The notes beneath the pieces were generated by a model that made no database searches, had not been told where the DNA came from, and worked only from the letters and a program-made list of their open reading frames with translations. The position numbers and the translations under genes were made by a program. Below are positions 47,819 through 57,700 of a stretch of DNA of 64,000 nt, one piece after another; positions within the stretch are counted from its first letter, which is position 1, and every line of letters starts with the position of its first letter. This stretch comes from Nocardiopsis sp. CC223A (GTDB lineage: Bacteria > Actinomycetota > Actinomycetes > Streptosporangiales > Streptosporangiaceae): assembly GCF_030766825.1 (NCBI RefSeq), contig NZ_JASFDV010000004.1, positions 1 through 64,000 of the forward strand, read 5' to 3'.

Positions 47819-48188
47819 TGGAGGTGGCGGGAATCGAACCCGCGTCCTTCGATGACGCACCAGAGCTTCTCCGGGTGCAGTCTGTAGTGTCGTTCTACTC
47901 GGCCCCAGCGCTTGTACAGACACATCGCTGACGGGCCCAGCCACTGAAATGTCCCGCTCGGGCCCTGTGGCCTGATCCGTGCGGTGAGTCATCTGGCTGA
48001 TGCCGGTACCCGGGCCGATGACGAGCCCGGACCGACAGAGTCACTATCGCTTAGGCAGCGAGAGCGAACTCAGTGCGCTTGGAATTGGCACTTGTGTTTA
48101 GCGTGAATGCAGGATTAACGAGGTCACAGACACAACCCTCGACCCGCTTCCCCTGAAACGCCTACCGAAGTCGAAACCGATCACCCCC
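47819..48188 (-). ncRNA. ssrA: Transfer-messenger RNA
   Basis: The 5' end GGGGGTGATCGGTTTCGACT and the 3' T-arm region CGCGGGTTCGATTCCCGCC are diagnostic. The seven-base acceptor stem pairs GGGGGTG with CACCTCC. The tag reading frame is GCC AAT TCC AAG CGC ACT GAG, giving ANSKRTEFALAA before TAA (near 48062). No CCA is encoded at the 3' end. It rescues stalled ribosomes together with SmpB, encoded 2.4 kb upstream on the same strand. Length about 370 nt is normal. Confidence 0.97.
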
Positions 48189-48576
48189 TGTGAAGTTGTC
48201 AAGGCTCCGGCGGCCGTGGCCGGCGGTGCCCGCAACGAGCGTCCGGACCGTGGTCCTTCGGCTCGTTTGTCACTCTACCGGGTCAACGCCGCGGGGGCCA
48301 AGCCGATTCCCGCGGGCGTGAACAGGTTTCGAACAGGGAGAAACCCCCGCGGGGCGGACTCAGAGTGGTCGACGCTCTCCCGCGGGGGCCGGTCGGCAGG
48401 GTCGGGCCGACCGTTGGAAACCGACAGGATCTCCCCCGAGATGAGGTCCTGCCTCCACGCTGGCCCGCTACCCCCTGTCGCGGTGCCAGGTATCCGGGAA
48501 GACGCGGACGGCCCTTCCGAAGGTTGCGGAAGAGCCGCCCGTTTTGCCCCATTGGGTCATGGTATGTACGACCGGA
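48189..48576. other. Intergenic region upstream of ssrA
   Basis: This 388-bp region between the PBP-like gene and ssrA should contain the ssrA promoter and a short processed 5' leader. TTGGCC-N18-TAGAGT on the minus strand near 48269-48300 is a candidate. A TTGACA at about 48200-48205 lies too close to the mature 5' end to serve it. No gene was seen. Confidence 0.4.
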
Positions 48577-50523
48577 TTACCAGCCGGTCTCCTCGGTGGC
48601 GGTGAGGTCGGCCTCGGTCAGGGGTGTCTCGGTGGTGGTCTCGGGCACCCCGTTGGCCATACCCGACAGGAACGACTGGGCGGCGGTGACCGCGTACTGC
48701 GACCACTGTGTCTGGGCGGGGTCCACCTCGGCCAGCACCGCGAACGCCACGTCCCCCTGGTAGCCGACGAACCAGTGCAGCGCGGTCTCGCCCTGCTGGG
48801 TGCGCGCGGCCTGGCCGTACACCTCACCCTCGCCGACGCCGATGGTCAGTTCGGGCATCCGCTGGACGACGGCCTCGCGCAGTCCCTCGCGGACCACCCC
48901 CAGGCCGGTCCCGTCCAGGGCGGTGCCCGCGGCGGCGGCCTCGTCGGTCACCAGCTGCGGCGGGTGCCAGGAGCCGTCGGCGACGGCACCGGCGAGCAGG
49001 GCCATGGCCAGCGGGCTGACCCGCACCCCGTGTTCGCCGATCATCGCCGAGGCCAGCTCGACCTCCCCGCCGCTGATCTCGACCTCGCCGGCGGACGCGG
49101 GGACCGGCAGCTGCCACTCCTGCCCGATGCCGAGGTCCCGCGCGGTCGCGGTGAGCGCCTCGGCGCCGACCTCCTCGCCCAGGGCGGCGAAACCGACGTT
49201 GCAGCCGAAGGCGATGTTGCGGACCAGGCTGGGGTCGAAGCTCAGCGCCCCCTGGCTCGGGTTGGTGAAGGTCTGCCCGCCGATCTCGACGCTGGGCCCG
49301 CAGGGCACCTCGCTGGTCGGGGTGGCGGCACCCGTGTCCAGGGCGGCCAGGGCGGCGATCACGCCGAAGGTCCCGCCGGGCTTGTAGGAGCCGGTGAAGG
49401 CGTTGTCGTCGCCGGTGTTGCCGGAGGCGTTGGCGGCGGCCAGGATCTCGCCGCTGCCGGGGTCGACGGCCACCAGGTAGGCGTTCCCGGGCATCCCGGT
49501 GAGCGCGTGCTCGGCGGCCCGCTGCACGTCGGCGTCGAGCGTGGTGTCGACACCGCCGCTCTGCTCGCCCTCCCAGGACTCCAGGACCCCGGTGATCCGG
49601 CCGTCGGCGTCCAGGGTGACGACCTGGGTGGTCGCCGAGCCGGCGAGTTCGTGCTGGTAGATGTTCTGGAGCCCGCTCAGGCCGACGGTGTCGCCGGCCT
49701 GGTAGGTGCCCGGGACGCGGGAGGAGACCCGGTGCTCGGCGGTGCCGGCGACCTCGCCGACCACGAACGGCGCCGCGGCCGGGGTCAGGTTGATCTCCAC
49801 CTCCTGCACGTCCGCGCCGGAGATCTCGCGGACGTCGGCCAGCAGCGCCCCGTTCACGCTGGAGTTGCGCATGAGCACGAGCGGCTGGAACTGCTCGGGC
49901 GGCGCGGAGCGCACCCGGTTGAGCAGGCGGTCGGGGTCCTCTTCGAGCAGGTCGGCGAGCTCGGTGACCCCGGCCTCCTTGTCCTCCATCTCGGCGGGCA
50001 CCACGCCGAAGGCGCTGACCCGGTCGGCGGTGACCAGGGGCCGCCCCTGGCTGTCGAGGATCTGGCCGCGCTCCTGGGCCTGGTAGCTGACCGCGAGGCG
50101 CTCCTCGGCGTTCAGGTCGGGGTGCAGGACCCCGGAGGACCAGGTGATCTTCCAGCCGTCGGGGCCCCAGGTGAGCGGCATCCGACCGGTGTAGTCCCAG
50201 GTCGGGTCGCCCATGCCGAGGTCGGCGTGGACGGAGAACTCGGCGGTGGCGTTGTCCTCCTCCCGGGAGATCGGGCCGAGCCCGAACCGCAGGGAGGCGA
50301 GGTCGAGCTGCTCCTTCATGTCGGTGAGGGCGCGCTCGACCTCCTCGGGGTCACCGTCGGTGTACCGGGCCGCCTCCGCGTGCTCCCCGCCCTGCCAGGC
50401 GAGCAGGAAGGACCTGACCGCCACTTCGGGGCTGGGGTTCGGGGTACAGGCGGCCAGGGTGGCAACGAGGATCAGGGCGCTGCCGGCGGCCGCGATCCTG
50501 CGGCCGGTGGGACGGGGGGACAC
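48577..50523 (-). CDS. PBP2-like lipoprotein with all catalytic motifs replaced
   Basis: This 648-residue protein has lipobox LAAC (Cys26), an NTF2/MecA-N-like domain (about 30-140), a PBP dimer domain (about 150-320) and a transpeptidase fold (about 325-630). The three class B PBP motifs are altered: SxxK reads G384-T-F-G387 (YKPGGTFGVI), SxN reads G440-C-N442, and KTG reads R574-T-Q576 (AARTQQGE). It should therefore be unable to acylate. It may be a regulatory or scaffold protein of peptidoglycan synthesis. GTG 50523 follows AAAGGAAC. It lies just downstream of smpB, at the end of the ftsEX-smpB block. Confidence 0.9.
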   Translation of the reverse strand: MSPRPTGRRIAAAGSALILVATLAACTPNPSPEVAVRSFLLAWQGGEHAEAARYTDGDPEEVERALTDMKEQLDLASLRFGLGPISREEDNATAEFSVHADLGMGDPTWDYTGRMPLTWGPDGWKITWSSGVLHPDLNAEERLAVSYQAQERGQILDSQGRPLVTADRVSAFGVVPAEMEDKEAGVTELADLLEEDPDRLLNRVRSAPPEQFQPLVLMRNSSVNGALLADVREISGADVQEVEINLTPAAAPFVVGEVAGTAEHRVSSRVPGTYQAGDTVGLSGLQNIYQHELAGSATTQVVTLDADGRITGVLESWEGEQSGGVDTTLDADVQRAAEHALTGMPGNAYLVAVDPGSGEILAAANASGNTGDDNAFTGSYKPGGTFGVIAALAALDTGAATPTSEVPCGPSVEIGGQTFTNPSQGALSFDPSLVRNIAFGCNVGFAALGEEVGAEALTATARDLGIGQEWQLPVPASAGEVEISGGEVELASAMIGEHGVRVSPLAMALLAGAVADGSWHPPQLVTDEAAAAGTALDGTGLGVVREGLREAVVQRMPELTIGVGEGEVYGQAARTQQGETALHWFVGYQGDVAFAVLAEVDPAQTQWSQYAVTAAQSFLSGMANGVPETTTETPLTEADLTATEETGW

Positions 50524-50546
50524 CGTGTGTGTTCCTTTCGGGCGCC

Positions 50547-51014
50547 TCATCGGTTGCGTTGGCGGAGCGCGCGTTCCATGTCCCGCTTCGCCTCGCGTTC
50601 GGCGATGTCCTGACGCTTGTCGTATTCGCGCTTACCGCGCGCCAGAGCGATCTCGACCTTGACCCGGCCGTCGCTGAAGTACAGGGCCAGCGGGATCAGG
50701 GTGTACCCGGGCTCGCGGGTCTTGCCGATGAGCCGCGAGATCTGCGCGCGGTGCAGGAGTAGCTTACGCGATCGGCGGGACGCGTGGTTGGTCCACGTGC
50801 CCTGTGAGTACTCGGGGATGTGCACGTGTTCCAGCCACACCTCGCCGTCGCCGATGTGCGCGAAACCGTCGACGATGGACGCCCGGCCCTCTCTGAGCGA
50901 CTTCACCTCGGTGCCGGTGAGGACGATGCCCGCCTCATAGGTCTCGTCGATGTGGTATTCGTGCCGGGCGCGCCGGTTCTGCGCGATGAGCTTGCGCCCG
51001 GTTTCCCGTGCCAC
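50547..51014 (-). CDS. smpB: SsrA-binding protein SmpB
   Basis: This 155-residue OB-fold protein binds tmRNA and occupies the decoding site. [51 protein letters not shown] and the basic C-terminal tail ([19 protein letters not shown]) are typical. GTG 51014 follows AAAGGGA. The ssrA gene is 2.4 kb downstream. Confidence 0.97.
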   Translation of the reverse strand: MARETGRKLIAQNRRARHEYHIDETYEAGIVLTGTEVKSLREGRASIVDGFAHIGDGEVWLEHVHIPEYSQGTWTNHASRRSRKLLLHRAQISRLIGKTREPGYTLIPLALYFSDGRVKVEIALARGKREYDKRQDIAEREAKRDMERALRQRNR

Positions 51015-51089
51015 AGCGGTGTCCCTTTCAATACGCCCGGGGGGCACGAGGCCCCCCGGTTCGGTCGTGTCCGTCCCCGACTGTCCGCG

Positions 51090-52001
51090 TCAGACCTTGA
51101 GGTAACGGCGCAGGGTGAGGAACGAGGTGACGGTGCACAGCAGCACACCGAGGATCATCGAGACACCGATCACGTACATGAGCGCGCCGGTGCCCAGTGC
51201 GATGTCGAACTGGAACCATTCCTCCACGCGGGTCAGCAGCGTGAACCGGGTGGCCACGATGAACCCGGAGGCGATGAGACCGCCGACGAGGCCGGCGATC
51301 GCGCCCTCCAGGAGGAAGGGCAGCTGGATGTAGAAGTTCGAGGCGCCGACCAGGCGCATGATCCCGGTCTCGCGGCGGCGGCTGTAGGCCGACAGGCGGA
51401 TGGTGTTGCCGATCAGCAGCGCGGCGGCGGCCAGCTGCACGCCGGCGACCAGCAGCGCGGACCACTTGAGCCCGTCCAGCAGGCCGAAGAACTGCTCCAG
51501 GACCCGCTGGTCGTTGGAGATGGAGTCGACGCCGGGGCTGCCCTCGACGGCGGCCCGCACGGTGTCGTAGTACTCCGGGTTGCTGAGCTGCACCCGGAAG
51601 TTGTCCGGGATGTCGCCCTCCTGGGCGGCGGCGGCCAGGGCCTCGTTGGAGGCGCCCAGGCGCTCCTGGAAGTCCTGCCAGGCCTCGGCGGCGGTCAGGT
51701 AGGTGACGTCCTGGACCTGGTCCATGCCCTCCAGCTTGTCCTGGAGCGCGGAGCGGTCCTCGTCGGTCGCGGGCCCGTTCTCCTGGCAGACGGCGGTCGG
51801 CGAGATGTCGTTGCACATGTAGATGGTGAGCGTGATCCGCTCGTCCCAGTAGTTGCGCATCTCGGATACCTGCTGGTTGACCAGCAGGCCCGCGCCGAAG
51901 AGGGCGAGGGAGATGGCCACCGTCGTGATGACGGCGATCGTCATCGTCAGGTTGCGACGCAGGCCGATCCACGTCTCGGAGAGAACGAATTGTGCTCGCA
52001 T
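51090..52001 (-). CDS. ftsX: Cell division ABC transporter permease FtsX
   Basis: This 303-residue membrane protein has four spans: one near residue 25 (MTIAVITTVAISLALFGAGL) and three at about 180-300. The extracytoplasmic domain between them (about 45-175) includes a Cys pair (MCNDISPTAVC). It transmits ATP-driven movement of FtsE to periplasmic peptidoglycan hydrolases such as RipC-type enzymes. ATG 52001; it follows ftsE by about 90 bp. Confidence 0.96.
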   Translation of the reverse strand: MRAQFVLSETWIGLRRNLTMTIAVITTVAISLALFGAGLLVNQQVSEMRNYWDERITLTIYMCNDISPTAVCQENGPATDEDRSALQDKLEGMDQVQDVTYLTAAEAWQDFQERLGASNEALAAAAQEGDIPDNFRVQLSNPEYYDTVRAAVEGSPGVDSISNDQRVLEQFFGLLDGLKWSALLVAGVQLAAAALLIGNTIRLSAYSRRRETGIMRLVGASNFYIQLPFLLEGAIAGLVGGLIASGFIVATRFTLLTRVEEWFQFDIALGTGALMYVIGVSMILGVLLCTVTSFLTLRRYLKV

Positions 52002-52090
52002 GATCTGTTAAAGGTCCATCCTTGGGTGGTTCGCCGCGCCGGTCGGGTCCTCGGCGGGGTGGGACGCCCGGCGCCGGGCGCGCCAGAAGG

Positions 52091-52780
52091 TCAGTAAGCC
52101 TGGCCGTAGACGCCGCGCGACTGGTCGCGCACCACGAGGCCCTCTTCGAGCTCGATCACGCGCTTGCGCATCGAGTCGACGATGGCGGCGTCGTGGGTCG
52201 CCATGACGACGGTGGTACCCGTGCGGTTGATCCGGTCCAGGACCTTCATGATGCCGATGGAGGTCGCGGGGTCGATGTTGCCGGTGGGCTCGTCGGCCAG
52301 CAGGATCTGCGGGCGGTTGACGAACGCACGGGCGATCGCGACACGCTGCTGCTCACCACCGGAGAGCTCGTTGGGCATACGGCCGGCCTTGCCCTCCAGG
52401 CCGACCAGCTCGACGACCTCGGGGACGACCTTGCGGATGAACCTGCGGGGCTTGCCGATGACCTCCAGCGCGAACGCGACGTTCTCGAAGACGTTCTTGT
52501 TCGGCAGCAGCCGGAAGTCCTGGAAGACACAGCCGATGCGGCGGCGCAGGTGCGGCACCTTCCAGTTGGACAGGCGCGCGAGGTCCTTGCCTGCCACGTG
52601 CACGCGGCCCTTGTCGGGCTTCTCCTCCTTGAGGACCAAGCGGAGGAAGGTCGACTTGCCGGAGCCGGACGGGCCGACGAGGAAGACGAACTCGCCCTTG
52701 TCTACGTCAATGGAAACGCCGTCGAGCGCGGGGCGTTTCTGGGTCGGATAGACCTTGGTGACGTTGTCGAAGTGGATCAC
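52091..52780 (-). CDS. ftsE: Cell division ATP-binding protein FtsE
   Basis: This 229-residue ATPase begins [12 protein letters not shown], with Walker [10 protein letters not shown], signature LSGGEQQR, Walker B ILLADEP and H-loop ATHDAAIV. It partners FtsX in septal peptidoglycan hydrolysis. Its GTG at 52780 has no Shine-Dalgarno; instead it overlaps by four bases (GTGA) the stop of a 26-codon upstream frame, which suggests translational coupling. Confidence 0.96.
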   Translation of the reverse strand: MIHFDNVTKVYPTQKRPALDGVSIDVDKGEFVFLVGPSGSGKSTFLRLVLKEEKPDKGRVHVAGKDLARLSNWKVPHLRRRIGCVFQDFRLLPNKNVFENVAFALEVIGKPRRFIRKVVPEVVELVGLEGKAGRMPNELSGGEQQRVAIARAFVNRPQILLADEPTGNIDPATSIGIMKVLDRINRTGTTVVMATHDAAIVDSMRKRVIELEEGLVVRDQSRGVYGQAY

Positions 52781-52857
52781 AGGCGCATCACAAGGTTCTC
52801 GAAGGTATGGGTACCCGCTGCGGAGAGGACTCCGTGCGGGGATCGTACCGGCCGCAT
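52777..52857 (-). CDS. 26-codon upstream ORF coupled to ftsE
   Basis: ATG 52857 opens a frame beginning [20 protein letters not shown] that ends in TGA inside the ftsE start (GTGA). A TACACT -10-like hexamer lies 11 bases before the ATG, so the 5' leader would be only a few bases. FtsE has no ribosome site of its own. The peptide is not recognised and is probably important mainly for its translation. Confidence 0.5.
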   Translation of the reverse strand: MRPVRSPHGVLSAAGTHTFENLVMRL

Positions 52858-53275
52858 GGCCAACCGACAGTGTAGAGGGGGGAACGACCCGGATCGTCCA
52901 GGCCGCGTCGCACCCGAAGATTCCGCACACTATCGGACAACAGCCCCGAGCATATCGGAGGTGTCAACCGATGATAACGTTCACATATAGCCGTTTCGGT
53001 AAAACCGCGGAGTCGTGAGCATCACCATTGGGATACAACCTGCACTTTTTCCCGGTGTGCTCACCCGTAGCATCCGCACCGGCACCCAAGGTGCCACCGC
53101 CGTCGCTCCGCGCGGCCGGATCCCGGATATTACGGGGAGAAGGACCCCGGTCCGCGGGGTCGCCCGCGGACCGATACCCGCCCCCCCGGGAGACCGGAAC
53201 GGCCGGGTTCCCGCACATTACGGGGAAGGTCCCCGGTTCCGTGCGGGCCTCCCGGCCGGTCGGCGTGTCGCGGGG
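52858..53275. other. Intergenic region between prfB and ftsE
   Basis: This 418-bp stretch has a lower-GC core (52930-53040) and contains TACACT at 52869-52874 (probable -10 for ftsE) and TTGACA at 52962-52967 on the minus strand. ATTACGGGGA occurs twice (53129-53138 and 53217-53226), each followed by a GGACCCC/GGTCCCC-type block. No gene was identified; the upper part probably includes the prfB terminator. Confidence 0.45.
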
Positions 53276-54394
<1,119 letters not shown>

Positions 54395-54401
54395 GGATCC
54401 C

Positions 54402-54407
54402 AGTGTA
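54402..54407 (-). promoter_or_regulatory. Putative -10 hexamer of the leaderless prfB transcript
   Basis: TACACT on the minus strand is separated from the prfB GTG by GGGATCC only. The context CCTACACTGG is the same as at the lipid kinase promoter (9650). Confidence 0.55.
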
Positions 54408-54542
54408 GGCCCCCGCCCCGCGGGGACGGCCACCGGCGAACGCGGCCGGGGCCGCCCGAAAGGACGGCCCCGGTCAGCAGGCGGCTCGCCCGGCGAGGGC
54501 GCACGGGGTTCCGGAGGCCCGGAGCGGACGCCTTCGAGGAGG

Positions 54543-54709
54543 AGGACCGTCGGCCGCCGGGCCGCCCTTCGGGGGCGGTGGCGGGCGAGGACCTCCGCTC
54601 CGGGCCGTCGTGCTTCCTGAAAACCCGACTCCCGACCCGCGGGCGCCCGGGCACCGCCCGGGAAGGACCGTCGGCCGCCGGGCCGCCCTTCGGGGGCGGT
54701 GGCGGGCGA
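54543..54709. repeat. 46-bp direct repeat pair
   Basis: The identical 46-bp sequence beginning AGGACCGTCGGCCGCCGGGC occurs at 54543-54588 and 54664-54709, 121 bp apart. Each contains the hairpin GCCGCCCTTCGGGGGCGGTGGC, so both copies may fold as terminators. Confidence 0.85.
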
Positions 54710-54745
54710 CGGTCGGGCGGAGCGGGGGGCCGGAGCGGGCAGGGG

Positions 54746-57700
54746 TCAGTCGTCGATCAGGGAACGGAAGGACCGCAGTGCCACCGACAGGGTGGCCAGG
54801 TCGAACCGCTCGTTCTCCTGGATCTCCGACAGGGTGATCCCGGCCCGCTGGACCGCCTCGCGGTTCTGCTCGAACCAGGAGCGCATCAGCGTCTCGACCG
54901 AGTCGTCCGGTGCGCCCGACTCCAGCACCCGGCCGGTGAGGGCCGCGTGCGCCGCGTACAGGTCGTCGCGCAGCGAGCCGCGCGCCGTCGTGCTCCACCG
55001 GTCGTCGCGCGGCAGGTCGATGATCCGCTCCCGCCACCAGCTGATGTTGAGCCGGTCGGCCAGCTCGAAGTACAGCTCGGCGACCTTCTCCACCGGTCGG
55101 CCGGTGCGGTGCGCGATCTCCACCAGGTCCAGGGTGGAGTAGGCGGGCACCATGACCGCGACCCGCTCGGCCAGGTCGGCCGGGACGCCCTGGCCGATGT
55201 ACCGGTCGCGGCGCTCGACGAACGCCTCCCGGTCGCGGCCGCGCAGCAGGTCCACCAGTCGGCCCAGGACCTCGCCCACGCCCTCGGCGAAGAACCCGAT
55301 CTCGGTGCGGATGTCGAACGGGAAGGTGCGGTTGCGCAGCAGCCACCGGGCCGAGCGCTCGGCGAGCTTGCGGGTCTCCAGCAACAGGGTGAGCTGGCCG
55401 TCCACCGAGATGCGGTGGTCCAGGTCCTCCACCCCGCCCCAGAACTCCTGGAGCCGCAGCACCTCCTGGGAGACCAGGTAGGCGCGGGCGATGTCCGCGC
55501 CGCTGGAGCCCAGCTCCTCGTTGAGGCGGAAGGCGAAGGTCAGCCCGGAGCGGTTGACCATCTGGTTGACCACCTGGTTGACGATGATCTCCCGCCGCAG
55601 CGGGTGGGTGGCCACCGCCTGCGCGAACCGCTCCGTGCGCAGCGGCGTCGGGAAGTACCGGACCAGGGTGTCGGTCAGGTACGGGTCCTCGGCCAGGTCG
55701 GACAGGCCGATCTGGTCCTTGAGGCTGATCTTGGTGTAGGAGAGCAGCGTCGCGAACTCCGGGCCGGTCAGGCCCTGGCCCGCGGCGCGCCGCTCCGCGA
55801 TCGCCTTGTCGGAGGGCAGGTCCTCCAGCTTGCGCTTGAGGACCTTGGTGCGCTCCAGGTGGCGCATGTAGCGGCCGTGGACGTGCAGCATCTGGCGGGC
55901 CTGCTTGCGGGCGGTGGCCAGCACCGTGTTCTGCGCGTAGTTGTTGTCCAGGACCAGCTCGGCGACCTCGTCGGTCATGTCGATGAACAGGCGGTCGCGC
56001 TCGTCGGCGTCCAGGGAGCCGTCGCGCACCTCCCGGTCGAGCATGATCTTGATGTTCACCTCGTGGTCGGAGGTGTCCACGCCGGCCGAGTTGTCGATGA
56101 AGTCGGTGTTGACCCGGCCGCCCTCACGGGCGAACTCGATGCGGGCGGGCTGGGTCAGGCCCAGGTTGCCGCCCTCGCCGACGACCTTGACGCGCAGCTC
56201 GGTGGCGTCGACCCGGACCTGGTCGTTGGCCTTGTCCCCGACCTCGGCGTGGGTCTGGGAGACGGCCTTGACGTAGGTGCCGATGCCGCCGTTCCACAGT
56301 AGGTCCACCGGCGCGGTGAGGATCCGGCGGATCAGCTCGTCGGGGGTCAGCGCCGTGATCTCGTCCTCGATGCCCAGGGCCGCGCGGACCTGCGGGCTGA
56401 CCGGGACGGACTTGGCCGAGCGCGGGTACACGCCGCCGCCCTCGGAGATCAGCGCCGGGTCGTAGTCCTCCCAGTTGCTGCGCGGCAGGTCGAAGAGCCG
56501 CTTGCGCTCCACCCAGGAGGTGTGCGGGTCCGGGGCGGGGTCGAGGAACACGTGCCGGTGGTCGAACGCGGCGATCAGCTTGATCTGCTGCGACAGCAGC
56601 ATGCCGTTGCCGAACACGTCGCCGGACATGTCGCCGATGCCGACCGTGGTGAAGGGCTCGTTCTGGACGTCGACGCCCATCTCCCGGAAGTGGTACCTGA
56701 CCGACTCCCAGGCGCCGCGGGCGGTGATGCCCATGGCCTTGTGGTCGTAGCCGACCGAGCCGCCGGAGGCGAAGGCGTCGCCCAGCCAGAAGCCGCGCTC
56801 CTTGGAGATCGCGTTGGCGGTGTCGGAGAACGTCGCGGTGCCCTTGTCGGCCGCCACCACCAGGTAGGAGTCGTCGCCGTCGTGCAGGACGGTGCGCTCG
56901 GGGTGGACGATGGCGCCGTCGACCAGGTTGTCGGTGACGTCGAGCATGCCGCTGATGAAGTCCTTGTAGCAGGCGATGACCTCGGCCATGACCTGTTCGC
57001 GGGTGCCGCCCTCGGGCAGGCGTTTGCAGACGAAACCGCCCTTGGCGCCGCTGGGGACGATCACCGAGTTCTTCACCATCTGCGCCTTGACCAGGCCCAG
57101 GACCTCGGTGCGGAAGTCCTCCAGCCGGTCCGACCAGCGCAGGCCGCCGCGGGCGACCCTGCCGAAGCGCAGGTGGACGCCCTCGACACGCGGCGAGTAG
57201 ACGTACATCTCCAGCTTGGGCCGGGGCTGGGGCAGGTCCGGGATGCTCTGCGGGTCGAGCTTGAGCACCAGGTAGGGGTGCTCCTGGTAGTGGTTGGTGC
57301 GCAGGGTGGCCCTGATGACGGCCAGGAAGGACCGCAGCACGCGGTCGTGGTCCAGGCTGGCCACCGACTCCAGTTCGCCCTCGATCTTGCGGACGAGGGC
57401 CTCGGTGCGCTCGGTCCGCCCCTCGTCGGACTGGTCCGGGTCGAAGCGGGTCTGGAACAGGTCGACGAGCAGGCCGGTGATCCCGACGTTGGCGGCCAGG
57501 ATGTCGGCCAGGAAGTCGGGGGTGAAGGTGGACCCGGCCTGGCGCAGGTACTTGGCGTAGGCGCGCAGCACGGTGAGCTGGCGCCAGTCCAGCCCGGCGC
57601 GGACCACCAGGGTGTTGAACCGGTCGGACTCGCCCAGTCCCCGCCAGGAGGCGTCGAAGGCGTCCTCGAACAGCTTCTTGAGGCGGTCGTCGGGCAGGTC

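Larger units (their letters stand above)
54395..54745. other. Intergenic region between glutamate dehydrogenase and prfB
   Basis: This 351-bp gap contains the prfB promoter, a 46-bp direct repeat listed separately and several GC-rich inverted repeats (for example GGGCGCCCGGG near 54640) that may terminate the long glutamate dehydrogenase transcript. No gene is supported. Confidence 0.5.

Noticed and set aside
47377-47992. Arg-rich ORFs across the ssrA-proximal array and into ssrA
   Set aside because: They overlap the tmRNA gene antiparallel or in parallel, consist of repeated low-complexity peptide, and change frame between repeat copies.
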